This document shows positions 41,601 to 49,210 of a stretch of 64,000 nt of DNA, one piece after another. The DNA lies in the NCBI RefSeq assembly GCF_001188955.3, contig NZ_JPRF03000097.1, forward strand, positions 124,001 through 188,000, in the 5' to 3' direction. The DNA comes from Kitasatospora aureofaciens (GTDB taxonomy: Bacteria; Actinomycetota; Actinomycetes; Streptomycetales; Streptomycetaceae). The notes below the pieces were generated by a model, which was not told the DNA's origin, made no database searches, and saw nothing but the letters and a program-made list of their open reading frames with translations. The translations under genes were made by a program, and so were the position numbers. The stretch's first letter is position 1; each line of letters starts with the position of its first letter.

Positions 41601-44052
41601 GGCGAGGCCGGAGCGCTCCTCCAGGGTGCCGGGGTGGTCGGGGCCCTGGATCCGGACCCGGTCGGCCACCAGGCGCTTCAGTTCCTCGACTTCGAGGGCG
41701 GGCAGGCCGGCGATGCGCAGCGCGAACCCCAGGAAGCTGCGCTCCTCCAAGGTGTCGGGGTGGCGCTCGCCCTGGATGCGGGCGCGGTCGCGGACCAGGG
41801 CCCGGTGCTGCTCGACCGCGCGGCCGGGAGTACCCGCCTCCCGGTGGGCGCGGGCCAGGCCGCTGCGCGCGTTGAGCGTGTGGGGGTGGTCCGGGCCGAG
41901 GACCCGGGTGTAGTCGGCGACGAGCTCGCCGAACCGGGTGACGGCGAGGGCGGGATGGCCGGACTTGCGGTGGAGGGAGGCCAGGCGCTTGCGCGCGTAG
42001 AGGGTCTGCGGGTGGTCCGGGCCCTGGACCCGGGTGCGGTCCGCGACGAGGGTCTCGAAGGCGGCGATCGCCGCGAGGTGGTCGCCCGCGTCGGAGTGGG
42101 CGGCCGCGAGCCAGCCGCGACTGTTCAGGGTGTCGGGGTGGTCGGCACCCAGCACACGGGTCCGGTCGGCGACCACCTGCTCGTACCGGCGGATCGCCAA
42201 TTCGTGTAGACCGGCAGCGAGTTGGGCGAAGGCGAGGCCGCTGCGCCGGGTCACCACCTCCGGGTGGTCCAGGCCGAGCACCCGCTCCGCGTCGGCCACC
42301 AGCCGCTCGTACTCGGCGACCGAGTCCCGGTGCTCTCCGGCCACCTGGAGGGCGTACGCCAGGCTCGCCCGGCTGTGCATCGTTTCGGGGTGGTCCGGTC
42401 CCAGCACCCGAGCCCGATCGGCGACGACGGCCCGGAACTCCGCGATGGCGAACTCGTGTCGGCCGGCCCTGCGGTAGGCCTGGGCGAGCGTGTGCCGGTC
42501 GGCGAGGGCGGCCGGATGGTCCGCCCTGGACGCGCGTCCGCCGGGCGACCACGTCCTGGCAGAGTGCCACGGCCCGCGCCGGGTCGCCGGTCTTGGCCTG
42601 CAGTCTGCCGAGTCGCCCGAGGGTGGTCAGCGTCTCCGGGTGGTCGTCGCCGAGCAGCCGCCGCTGCCCGTCCGCCATGGCCTCCACCAGCCGTGCGGCG
42701 TACACCCGCTGTGCCCGGTCGGTCAGTTCGGCCGCCGCCAGCCCGTACAACGCCACGGTCTGCGCCGTCGGCTCCGCCGAGGGGCCGCTGTCGGCCAGTT
42801 CCCGGACGTGCGGCAGCAGTGCCCGCCGAAGCTCCGACCCGCCCGAGGGCCAGAGCCGGGCCGCGGCCTCCGCCAGGTGCCGTTCCGCCCGCTGCCGGAA
42901 GCCCTGCGCGGGGCCGGAGTCGCGCAGCACGGTCTGGAGCAGGCGGTGCACGGTGACGGTGTCGCCGAGGGTGATCAGGTGGTAGTCGGCGAGCAACCGC
43001 AGTGCCCGGTCCACCTCGTCCGGGCGGCGCTCCCCGAAGGGGGTGAGGGTTTCGCGCGGCAGCGCCTCGGGGGCGTACCAGGCCAGGGTGCGCAGCAGGT
43101 CGACGGCGAAGGGCGCGGTGTGCTGGACGGTCCGCAGCGTGGTCCGCCAGAGGCGGGCGACGGTGTGCTCGGCCCCCGGTCCCACCGGCCCGGTGTCCCG
43201 CAGCAGTTCGCGGTACGCCGCGAAGGTGGTGCCGGTCTGCTGTACGTAGGCGCCGGCCTGGGCGAGGGCGATCGGCAGGTGGCCCAACTCGTCGGCGAGG
43301 GCGCGGGCCTCGTCCTGCTCGGCCGGATCGAGGGCCGTGCCCGGGTACGCCGCCCCGCAGAGCAGCCGGGCGGCCTCGGGGGCGTCGAGGACGTCGATCC
43401 GTACGGGCCGGATGCCCGGGTGCCAGCCGCCCGCGCGGCGGCTGGTGACCAGCTGGTGGCCGCGGCCGAGCAGCCGGCCGACGTAGGGGGTGAGGTGAGC
43501 CGGGTCCTCGGCGTTGTCGTAGACGAGCAGCCAGCGGTCGTGGGCGCGCAGCCAGGCGATGGCCCACTCGACCTGCTGGCCGGGCGGGGCGGTGAGGGCC
43601 CAGGAGGGGTGGAGGTGGACGGCGAGTCCGGCGAAGGCCTCGGCGAGCTGTCCCTCGGACTCGGCGGTGATCCACCAGATCAGCCGGTAGTGGTCGGCCC
43701 GCGCGTAGGCGTGGTGCAGGGCGAGGCTGGTCTTGCCGACGCCGCCGAGGCCGTGGAGGGTGGTGGCCTGGGTGACCAGCCCGCCGCCGCCGTCGTGCGC
43801 CAGGGCGTCGGCGACGGCCCGCAGCTCGCTCTCCCGGCCGACGAGTCGGCCGGAGGCGCGGGGCGGCAGGTTGGGCGTCGGGGTGGTCGCCTCGACGGTC
43901 AGCGCGGACCGCGCGGCCTCGGGCGGGAGGACGGCGGCGTGCGGGTCCGCGTCGGCGGCCGAGGGAGAGCCGGGGCGGCGGCGCTGCTCGAAGGGCTCCG
44001 GGTCGGGCATGCCGCTCTCGGGACGGATGTGCGCCGTCATGGACATCAACAC
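38479..44052 (-). CDS. nSTAND/NB-ARC NTPase with 25 TPR-type repeats, internally frameshifted
   Basis: A reading frame of 1857 residues. Residues about 65-340 are an NB-ARC-type NTPase: GRESELRAVADAL, Walker A GLGGVGKTS (Lys108) and Walker B LLVYDN (175-180), then LVTSRR. A winged-helix region ends near 400. From about 42650 to 39600 a 42-residue repeat recurs 25 times with the motif G-x-D-H-P-x-T-L (kinesin light chain/TPR_12 type). Two deletions disturb it. Near 42522 GGGCCC has lost two bases, and near 41460 one base is missing, so the repeats between them are in another frame, with the original frame restored after both. The last real TPR text ends before about 38745. GTG 44052 or ATG 44046 are possible starts. 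STAND-TPR proteins sense a trigger and oligomerise; the CHAT protease downstream would be the effector. Confidence 0.8.
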   Translation of the reverse strand: MLMSMTAHIRPESGMPDPEPFEQRRRPGSPSAADADPHAAVLPPEAARSALTVEATTPTPNLPPRASGRLVGRESELRAVADALAHDGGGGLVTQATTLHGLGGVGKTSLALHHAYARADHYRLIWWITAESEGQLAEAFAGLAVHLHPSWALTAPPGQQVEWAIAWLRAHDRWLLVYDNAEDPAHLTPYVGRLLGRGHQLVTSRRAGGWHPGIRPVRIDVLDAPEAARLLCGAAYPGTALDPAEQDEARALADELGHLPIALAQAGAYVQQTGTTFAAYRELLRDTGPVGPGAEHTVARLWRTTLRTVQHTAPFAVDLLRTLAWYAPEALPRETLTPFGERRPDEVDRALRLLADYHLITLGDTVTVHRLLQTVLRDSGPAQGFRQRAERHLAEAAARLWPSGGSELRRALLPHVRELADSGPSAEPTAQTVALYGLAAAELTDRAQRVYAARLVEAMADGQRRLLGDDHPETLTTLGRLGRLQAKTGDPARAVALCQDVVARRTRVQGGPSGRPRRPAHARPGLPQGRPTRVRHRGVPGRRRRSGSGAGTGPPRNDAQPGEPGVRPPGGRRAPGLGRRVRAAGGRRGAGARPGPPGGGDPAQRPRLRPTRCRSTRIGDPPVRAGGRRPDPCAGCRPPRHPEQSRLARGRPLRRGRPPRGDRRLRDPRRGPHPGPGPGPPADPLRAQAPGLPPPQVRPSRPRRHPVRRARRRLHPGPRPGPPPHAQRAQRPGPRPPGGGYSRPRGRAAPGPGPRPRPHPGRAPPRHLGGAQLPGVRAAHRRPARPRSRGTEAPGGRPGPDPGPRPPRHPGGALRPRPRPERRRPPARGPRRTGATRRRPPAHQRPRALRDLRRPAAAGPVRRRGLLLDEQNHALGLHDALVADHTRVNGPDHPDTLDARANCFSAYQSAGHHRRAIELIESLLDDRIRLQGADHPDTLSTRQWTATAHGNAGDHRRATHLLESLVTDRTRTQGADHFETLFTRFAHALACRNAGDHRRALSLLEPLARDYARTLGPDHPSTLGVLVWQASTCWSAGDRHRAAALFEGLVTDHIRVFGPDHPSTLHCRRERASAWRESDEHALALAEFASLAADHTRINGPDHPQTLEIRQDLARSYAQAGDHRRATEAFVALIADRCRIQGPDHWGTLDTRWWHAFARDSAGDHRLAGELFDALAADRARILGSDHLETLHARQCHATSCRAAGNLRQALQLFETLLADRVRIAGPDHPETLNTRLLLAWTHRTSGNHLRSIRLNEALVRDRIRIQGPDHPAVFTARSILATDRGFAGLHRRAVADREQLATDSARVHGPEHPDRFLERSLLAQEVRETGELDRAGDLLARLVTDRTRSQGPDHPSTLDERAELAYIRRLAGRHHQEVAESQALVADHERVHGPDHPAALTARSNLAHALRHGWRHHRAQVMYQSVLADRGRVLGADHPDTLDVRDSIARNLFDAGRHAEAAAYYRDALALAGEALGPEHSTVRELRRDLGKALILSGALDAAVAELSPMADDWDGPSGPGLPDLVHAGCVLAYALHLTGEQQAALRLVGGLATTATAALGGPDEATVTARTSHALLLAEGTRPLRAVVRLEELAETCAESAGPRSRPTLDVRRSLAHARLRAGDADGAVQVYERIIADRTTVGYASPTAVLLAGHADAHDVAVSIGAQRPGPLPVFPSLAVGLAHALVAAGRRDAARELLAAVCTGREALMDPGHPLAAEARTALARLDRTAPHRTAPETEPEQERPPKPPAAAGAQLGRTPAAPLPGSAPARRAAPPGPSSSGPPGAPASPCWRSPPWAPPPIWSCASFPPAAPPASTTATSPASGSSSPWPAMPCSIRPSWTTTRAASPPGSR

Positions 44053-44161
44053 TTCGCGCCCCCAACCCCCTGTTTACGGCTTCGCCCGCCCACCGTAGTG
44101 CTGGTCAGACGCGTTGTCAGCGGATTGCCCCAAGGCCGGGATCCGTCGGGGCCGGTGGGGA

Positions 44162-44905
44162 TCAGTCGGCCAGCCCCAGCGGGTCCGGGGCGGTGGCGAG
44201 CAGCTCGGGGCCGTTGTTGCGCACGCTGTTGACGGTGGGTGGGACGGCGCGGACCCGCAGGGCGCCGTCGGCGGGGCGGCGCAGCAGGTGGTGGAGCTCG
44301 GCCGGTTCGGTGTGGCCGGGGGAGAGCCAGGTGGGCAGGTCGCCGGGGGCGATGGTGAGCGGCATCCGGTCGTGGACGCGCCCGGCGGAGTCGGTGGCGT
44401 CGGTGGTGATGACGGTGGCGGTGGCGAGCCAGGCGAGCGGGTCGTCCTCGGGGCGGCTGGGGTCGCGCCAGAACTCGTACAGGCCGGCCATCAGCATCAG
44501 GCCGCCGGTGCTGAGGAAGTACGGCTGCTTGTACTTCCTGCGGTCGTCGGTGGCGGGCACCTCACGCCACTCGTAGTAGCCGTCGGCGGGGATGACGCAG
44601 CGGCGGGCGGCGAAGGCCTTGCGGAAGGCGGGCTTGGTGTCGACGGTCTCCGAGCGGGCGTTGATCATCCGGGCGGCGCCGGACGGGTCCTTGGACCAGG
44701 AGGGGACGAGTCCCCAGCGCAGCGGACGCAGCTGGCGCAGCACCTCGCCGGTGTCACGGTCGAGGCGCTCCAGGACGGCCGGGACCGGGTCGGTGGGCGC
44801 GACGTTCCAGCTCGGCGCGAGGGTCTCGGCCGGGTCCCACCGGAGCTCTCCGAGCAGCGAGACGAGGTCCTGGGGCGTGGTGGTGGAGACGAAGCGGCCG
44901 CACAT
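44162..44905 (-). CDS. SRAP/YedK-type abasic-site DNA-crosslinking protein
   Basis: A 247-residue protein of the SOS response-associated peptidase family (HMCES/YedK). Cys2 of MCGRFVS forms a thiazolidine crosslink to abasic sites in single-stranded DNA. Other family residues are WNVAPTDPVPAV, GLVPSW, MINARSETVDTKPAF, RRCVIPADGYYEW, MAGLYEFW, VITTDA and VHDRMPLTI. I start at the ATG giving Cys2, since the initiating Met is removed to expose it. The function is shielding abasic sites during replication. It lies beside a gene-fragment scar and downstream of the giant TPR gene's start. Confidence 0.95.
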   Translation of the reverse strand: MCGRFVSTTTPQDLVSLLGELRWDPAETLAPSWNVAPTDPVPAVLERLDRDTGEVLRQLRPLRWGLVPSWSKDPSGAARMINARSETVDTKPAFRKAFAARRCVIPADGYYEWREVPATDDRRKYKQPYFLSTGGLMLMAGLYEFWRDPSRPEDDPLAWLATATVITTDATDSAGRVHDRMPLTIAPGDLPTWLSPGHTEPAELHHLLRRPADGALRVRAVPPTVNSVRNNGPELLATAPDPLGLAD

Positions 44906-44999
44906 GTCCCCAGCCTGCCACCCGGCACGGACAACCGGGGCCTTCAGCGCGCCGGTCGGCCGTCCGGCGCGCGGTCGGCGCTGCCCGGCGTGCGGTCGG

Positions 45000-45176
45000 G
45001 GCGGTGGCGGCGCGGCGTAAGACGTCGATGAAGGCGCTGGCGGAGGACCAGCCGCGGCGGTGGGCCGCGGCGGTGACCGGCTGCCCCTCGGCGAGCAGCA
45101 CCAGGGCGCGGTGCAGCCGCAGCTGGGTGAGCCACAGCAGTGGGCCGACGGCGAGGACGGTGGGCCGGTCGAGGCC
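45000..45176 (-). pseudogene. AraC-family HTH remnant
   Basis: About 59 residues match the C-terminal helix-turn-helix of AraC-type regulators: QLRLHRALVLLAEGQPVTAA, then HRRGWSSASAFIDVLRRA. Intact proteins continue with a FGHTPG-like end, which is absent, and nothing of the N-terminal ligand domain is present. It is a fragment inside a 450-base scar. Confidence 0.6.
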
Positions 45177-45222
45177 GAGCGGTCGTGGAGCTGTCGCTGG
45201 CCGTGGTGCCGCTCGAGCGTCT

Positions 45223-46935
45223 TCACCGGGCTGAGCACCTTCCTGCCCCTGTTCGCCTCCCAGCGCCTGGGCGGCGGCACGGCGGCAGGGGTCCATCGCC
45301 CACACCGGCCGGGCGCCGGCCACCCGGTCCAGGGCGTACCCGGCGCCCGTCCAGGCGTTGGTGCCGCCGCTGACAGAGGGGGCAGCCGGAGGTGCCTCCG
45401 TCGGCCCCCGCGTCGAACTGTCGGCAGCCGGACTCGTGGCGGGCGATGCGCCGCAGCACGTCGTGGGGCAGCGCCGCGTGCAGGGTGGCGGCGGGCGGGT
45501 TGGTGCCCACGATGGACAGGTGCTGCGAGCGCGCGGTCAGCAGGCGGCCGCCGACCGTCGCCTGCACCTGGATGGCAAGGCTGCCGCCACGTACCAGCGG
45601 GAAGGCGATCGTCAGCGGGGTGCCGTGCGTGGTCTGCGTGACGGGCGGCGGGTTGATGGTCCGGTGCGGTCCGTGCCGGCAGGTACTGGCGTCGAAGGAG
45701 ATCTGGACCGTCCAGTGGAAGTCGGTGGCGGGGGTCGGATCGGGGGTCACCCCGGTGACCCGGGCCTCGGCCACGACGGTCGGCATCTGTGCGTCTCCGG
45801 TGATCGCGAACGTCTGGCCCGCTGTCGGGCGCACCAGGACCAGGACGGGCGGCTGGGGCGGGACGCTGGTCGGATGGGGGCCGCCACTGGGATGGGGACC
45901 GCCACTGGGACGGGGACCGCCACTGGGCGTGATCGACAGGTCCAAGGGCAACGCAGGGGCGGGGAACTCCGACACGTAGGGCCAGTCGAGGGAGAAGCGG
46001 CGGGCGTACCAGAACTCGTCCCGGGTACGGCTCCCGTGCAGGTAGGCCCGCTCCTGTTCGACACTGGCCCTCGCCCGGTCGAACGTGAGCCAGGCACGCG
46101 CCCACAGGCTCTCCGGCACGTCCTCGGACACCTGCAGCTGGCGCTGCGCGGTGGCTTCCAGCCACTGCCGCCACGTGCCTTCGGTGTAGTTCTTCCGCGC
46201 CATTCTGAGCTGGTTGGCGAGAAAGTGCTCCGGCGGTACGTCGTAGTTGTCGAAGGACTCACGGAACCGGTGTCCGATGGTCGCCTCCGGATCGTGCAGG
46301 ATCCGATGACCCATGAGCCAGCACTTGAGCCCGAAATCGAGGTCCTCGACCCCCCAGAACAGCATGTCCCGATCCATCCCCCACAACTTCTCGTACAGCT
46401 GACGGCTGATCGCGAACGCGCATCCGATCAGGCTCGGGGACTCGTACAGCCGACGCCGCCCCACGGAGACGGCCGTCATGTCCGGCAGGTCCAGCCACCC
46501 GCAGTCGAGTGTGCCCAGATCCAACCGGTAACCGTGACCGGCCTGCAGCGGGTCGTTGATCCATCGTTCGACGTCCAGATTCAACAGGCGCGGCGTGGCC
46601 ACCGCCTGTCCGTCGGTACGCTCCACGTCCTCGACGAGCCGACGCAGCGAGCCCGGTTCCGGTTTGGTGGGGCCGTCGAGGAACACCAGCACGTCTCCGC
46701 GCGCGGCGTCGGCGCCCATCGCCTTCGTCGGTGAGGCCCCGCGGCGCCGTGCGCTGTGCACGGTCCGGACCACAGGCAGGCTCCGCTCGACCTCGGCCAC
46801 CGAGCCGTCGTCCGACGCGTCGTCCGCCACGACGATTTCGGCGTACAGGTCCTCGAGTACCTGGATGCATGCTCGGACGGTACGCAGAAGCACCGGGCCC
46901 TCGTTGTAGGCGGAAATCACCAGGCTGGTGTGCAT
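45223..46935 (-). CDS. GT2 family glycosyltransferase with C-terminal extension, 3' end disrupted
   Basis: A 570-residue frame. Residues 1-300 are a polypeptide GalNAc-transferase-like GT-A domain: TSLVISAYNEGPVLL, the nucleotide-binding VVADDASDDGS, VFLDGPTKPEPGSL at the DxD position, then FWGVEDLDFGLKCWLMGH and ATIGHRFRES. A G/P/S-rich linker follows (GGPRPSGGPHPSGGPHP), then an Ig-like region to about 480. A stretch IARHESGCRQFDAGADGGTS looks like the start of a lysozyme/transglycosylase-type domain. From about 45380 onward the frame becomes arginine-rich, and rhodanese text appears in another frame. So the natural C-terminus is lost. A 67-residue ORF precedes it by 28 bases. Confidence 0.8.
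   Translation of the reverse strand: MHTSLVISAYNEGPVLLRTVRACIQVLEDLYAEIVVADDASDDGSVAEVERSLPVVRTVHSARRRGASPTKAMGADAARGDVLVFLDGPTKPEPGSLRRLVEDVERTDGQAVATPRLLNLDVERWINDPLQAGHGYRLDLGTLDCGWLDLPDMTAVSVGRRRLYESPSLIGCAFAISRQLYEKLWGMDRDMLFWGVEDLDFGLKCWLMGHRILHDPEATIGHRFRESFDNYDVPPEHFLANQLRMARKNYTEGTWRQWLEATAQRQLQVSEDVPESLWARAWLTFDRARASVEQERAYLHGSRTRDEFWYARRFSLDWPYVSEFPAPALPLDLSITPSGGPRPSGGPHPSGGPHPTSVPPQPPVLVLVRPTAGQTFAITGDAQMPTVVAEARVTGVTPDPTPATDFHWTVQISFDASTCRHGPHRTINPPPVTQTTHGTPLTIAFPLVRGGSLAIQVQATVGGRLLTARSQHLSIVGTNPPAATLHAALPHDVLRRIARHESGCRQFDAGADGGTSGCPLCQRRHQRLDGRRVRPGPGGRRPAGVGDGPLPPCRRPGAGRRTGAGRCSAR
45260..45377 (-). pseudogene. rhodanese fragment
   Basis: About 38 residues reading SVSGGTNAWTGAGYALDRVA and GARPVWAMDPCRRAAAQAL match the end of a rhodanese domain (SGGTxAWxxAGxPV) and the following WAMER-like helix. 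The catalytic CR loop part is missing. It overlaps the end of the glycosyltransferase frame in another frame, marking the junction point. Confidence 0.5.
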
Positions 46936-46963
46936 GATTCCCCCATGCGCCGAACTGCCGACT

Positions 46964-47167
46964 TCAGGCTGCGACTACCGTTCGTGCCCGCGTCATCGCA
47001 CGGGTGACCGTCGGCCCGGTGGAACCGGGCGAGGAACCGTCCAGGTGGACGTAATTCAACGTACCGACGGGGCTTCCGTTTGTCGCGCCGTACCAGGCGG
47101 CAGGGCCGGCATGCGGGACGGTGGTGGGATCGGGTAGCGGGGCGCGCCGGACAAAGATAGATGTCAT
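46964..47167 (-). CDS. 67-residue protein upstream of the glycosyltransferase
   Basis: An ORF MTSIFVRRAPLPDPTTVPHA, with later text AWYGATNGSPVGTLNYVHLDG and TGPTVTRAMTRARTVV. It is balanced in composition rather than arginine-rich like shadow frames, and most third positions are G or C. It ends 28 bases before the glycosyltransferase start on the same strand. No clear ribosome binding site is present. The peptide has no signal or membrane segment. Its function is unknown; co-transcription with the GT2 gene is likely. Confidence 0.5.
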   Translation of the reverse strand: MTSIFVRRAPLPDPTTVPHAGPAAWYGATNGSPVGTLNYVHLDGSSPGSTGPTVTRAMTRARTVVAA

Positions 47168-47270
47168 GTTTGCATCAAATATTTCCGAGGTGAACCCCTT
47201 GCCGGTGCGGGCCGTCGGCGGTCGGCGGCCCGAGCGCGGTGGAGTGGGGAGTCGGAGTGGGGGCACATTG

Positions 47271-47288
47271 AATTGAACGTGTTCAATT
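47271..47288. promoter_or_regulatory. AATTGAAC-GT-GTTCAATT operator
   Basis: A perfect palindrome with 8-base arms, 38 bases before the epimerase ATG at 47327. The same TTGAAC-N2-GTTCAA core occurs twice at 52535-52564. It is of TetR-operator type and likely overlaps the promoter of this gene. Confidence 0.65.
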
Positions 47289-47326
47289 ATGGCGCTAGGC
47301 TCGCGGCCAGAGATGAGGGGGAAATC

Positions 47327-48274
47327 ATGAAGATCGTCATCCCCGGCGGCTCCGGTGCGCTCGGGACCCTTCTGGACCGCAGTCTGACGGCCGCCGGGCA
47401 CCAGGTCGTGGTGCTCAGCCGACGGCCCGCCGGGCCCCGGCAGGTCGGCTGGGACGGGCGCAGTCCCGGAGCCTGGACGGCCGAGATCGACGGCAGCGAC
47501 GCCGTCGTCAACCTGGCCGGGCGCAGCGTCAACTGCCGCTACACCCCGGAGAACCGGCGGGCCATGATGGACTCCCGGGTGCACTCCACCCGGGCCGTCG
47601 GCCGGGCGATCGCCGAAGCCCGCCGACCGCCCGCCGTCTGGCTGCAGATGAGCACCGCCACCGTCTACGCCCACCGGCACCACGCGCCCAACGACGAGCT
47701 GACCGGCCGGATCGGCGGCGGCGAACCCGATGCCCCGGCCTCCTGGCGGTACAGCATCGACATCGCCCGGGCCTGGGAGGACGCCCAGGCGCAGGCCGAC
47801 ACCCCGCACACCCGCCGCCTCGCGCTGCGCACCGCCGTCGTCCTCGGCCCCGAGCGCGGGGGCGCCTTCGACTCGCTGTCCTGGCTGGCCCGGCTCGGCG
47901 TCGGCGGGCCGATCGCGGGCGGCGCGCAGTACGGGTCCTGGATCCACGACCGGGACTTCGCCCGCGCCGTCGAGTTCCTGATCGAGCACGAGGAGCTCAG
48001 CGGGCCGGTCAACCTCGCCGCCCCGGACCCGCTGCCCCAGCGGGAGTTCATGCGCGAGCTGCGCGCGGGCTGGGGAATGCCGCTGGCGCTGCCCGCCGCG
48101 CGCTGGATGACGGAACTCGGCGCGTTCGCGCTGCGCTCGGAGAGCGAACTGCTGCTGAAGAGCCGCCGCGTCGTGCCCACCCGGCTGCTGGAGGCGGGCT
48201 TCGCCTTCGCGTACCCGCACTGGCCGCAGGCCGCCCGCAACCTGGTCCGGCGGCTTCGCGGGCGACAACGGTGA
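47327..48274 (+). CDS. TIGR01777-type SDR epimerase (YfcH-like)
   Basis: A 315-residue atypical SDR. The NAD(P) motif is KIVIPGGSGALGTLL; family marks include VVNLAGRSVNCRYTPENRRAM, the Y-x3-K region replaced by SWRYSIDIARAWE, LRTAVVLGPERGGAFDSL, GSWIHDRDFARAVEFLI and the C-terminal FALRSESELLLKSRRVVPTRLLEAGFAFAYP. The family (also SDR39U1) acts as an unassigned NADP-dependent epimerase or reductase. The ATG at 47327 with GAGGGGGAA is preferred to ATG 47273, which would overlap the operator. It is divergent from the 67-residue ORF and likely controlled by the palindrome at 47271. Confidence 0.92.
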   Translation: MKIVIPGGSGALGTLLDRSLTAAGHQVVVLSRRPAGPRQVGWDGRSPGAWTAEIDGSDAVVNLAGRSVNCRYTPENRRAMMDSRVHSTRAVGRAIAEARRPPAVWLQMSTATVYAHRHHAPNDELTGRIGGGEPDAPASWRYSIDIARAWEDAQAQADTPHTRRLALRTAVVLGPERGGAFDSLSWLARLGVGGPIAGGAQYGSWIHDRDFARAVEFLIEHEELSGPVNLAAPDPLPQREFMRELRAGWGMPLALPAARWMTELGAFALRSESELLLKSRRVVPTRLLEAGFAFAYPHWPQAARNLVRRLRGRQR

Positions 48275-48370
48275 CGCGGGTTCGTCACGGCGGTGTCACA
48301 GCTTCGCGGCGGTGGTTGCCGAGGGCCGGTCGCGGTCGGGAGCGTGGGGTCGGCGAAAGGGGGCCGGGAC

Positions 48371-49210
48371 GTGGTGCGGCTGTGGTTCATGCAGCAGCGG
48401 GGGGAGTTGGCCGGCGTCGGCTCCATGGTGGGGCTGGTCGCGGCCGCCGTCCTCACCGAGACGGGGACGGTCGGCGGGGGAGCGGCCTTCCTGGTCATGG
48501 CGGCGATCGTCGCGGTGGCGGCCCTCGCCGCGCCCCACGCGTACTGGCTGCGCGCGGACGAGGACGGGCTCACCCTGGTGCGGTTGCTGGTGCCGCGCCA
48601 CTACGCCTGGGCGGACGTCCGGGGGCTGGCGATGGAACTCGGCCGGGACGAGGAGAACGACGGACACCACCTCACCCTGCGGCTGCGCCTCGCCGAGCCG
48701 CCCGGCCGGTTCTGGGGCCCGCGCCTCGGCCGGATCGACGTCACCGATGAGGACACCCCGGAGGGCGTCCCGCCCCGGGCGCTGGCCGAACTGTTCGCCG
48801 TCTTCGTCGAGCATGAATTGCCCGTCGACCTACCGGAGTTCGCGAACGAGGTGCTCAGGGTGCGCGGACTGCCACAGCTGCCGCCGCTGCCGCTGTGGGC
48901 CCCGCCCGTCGAGGGTGCGCCCGATCCCGAGCAGGCCTACGCGGACGCGCCGGGCATCGAGGAGGAGCGGCAGGACCTCGTGGCACTGGGGAAGGCCGTC
49001 AAGCGGCGGGTCCGGCTCGGTCGGGAGCACCTGCTGCGTCGGGCGGCGCTGGCCGACCGGGTGTTCCTGCGCGACGGGGACGGTCTGGCGCTGGCGATCG
49101 CGCTGGGGGAGGCGCAGCGGCTGGTGGAGCACGACCGGGTCAGGGTCGAGGGCGACCAGCGCCACTACGTGCGCCAGCAGTACCTGAGCCGGCGCGCCCT
49201 CAACCCGTAG
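48371..49210 (+). CDS. membrane PH-like domain protein
   Basis: A 279-residue protein from the double GTG after AAGGGGGCC. Two short membrane helices (GSMVGLVAAAVLTETG and AFLVMAAIVAVAALAAPHAYWL) are followed by a PH-like stretch (LRADEDGLTLVRLLVPRHYAWADVRGLAMELG...). The C-terminal 100 residues are helical and charged. Bacterial PH domains of this layout occur in many uncharacterised actinomycete proteins. The frame overlaps the converging SRPBCC gene by 11 bases. Confidence 0.75.
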   Translation: MVRLWFMQQRGELAGVGSMVGLVAAAVLTETGTVGGGAAFLVMAAIVAVAALAAPHAYWLRADEDGLTLVRLLVPRHYAWADVRGLAMELGRDEENDGHHLTLRLRLAEPPGRFWGPRLGRIDVTDEDTPEGVPPRALAELFAVFVEHELPVDLPEFANEVLRVRGLPQLPPLPLWAPPVEGAPDPEQAYADAPGIEEERQDLVALGKAVKRRVRLGREHLLRRAALADRVFLRDGDGLALAIALGEAQRLVEHDRVRVEGDQRHYVRQQYLSRRALNP

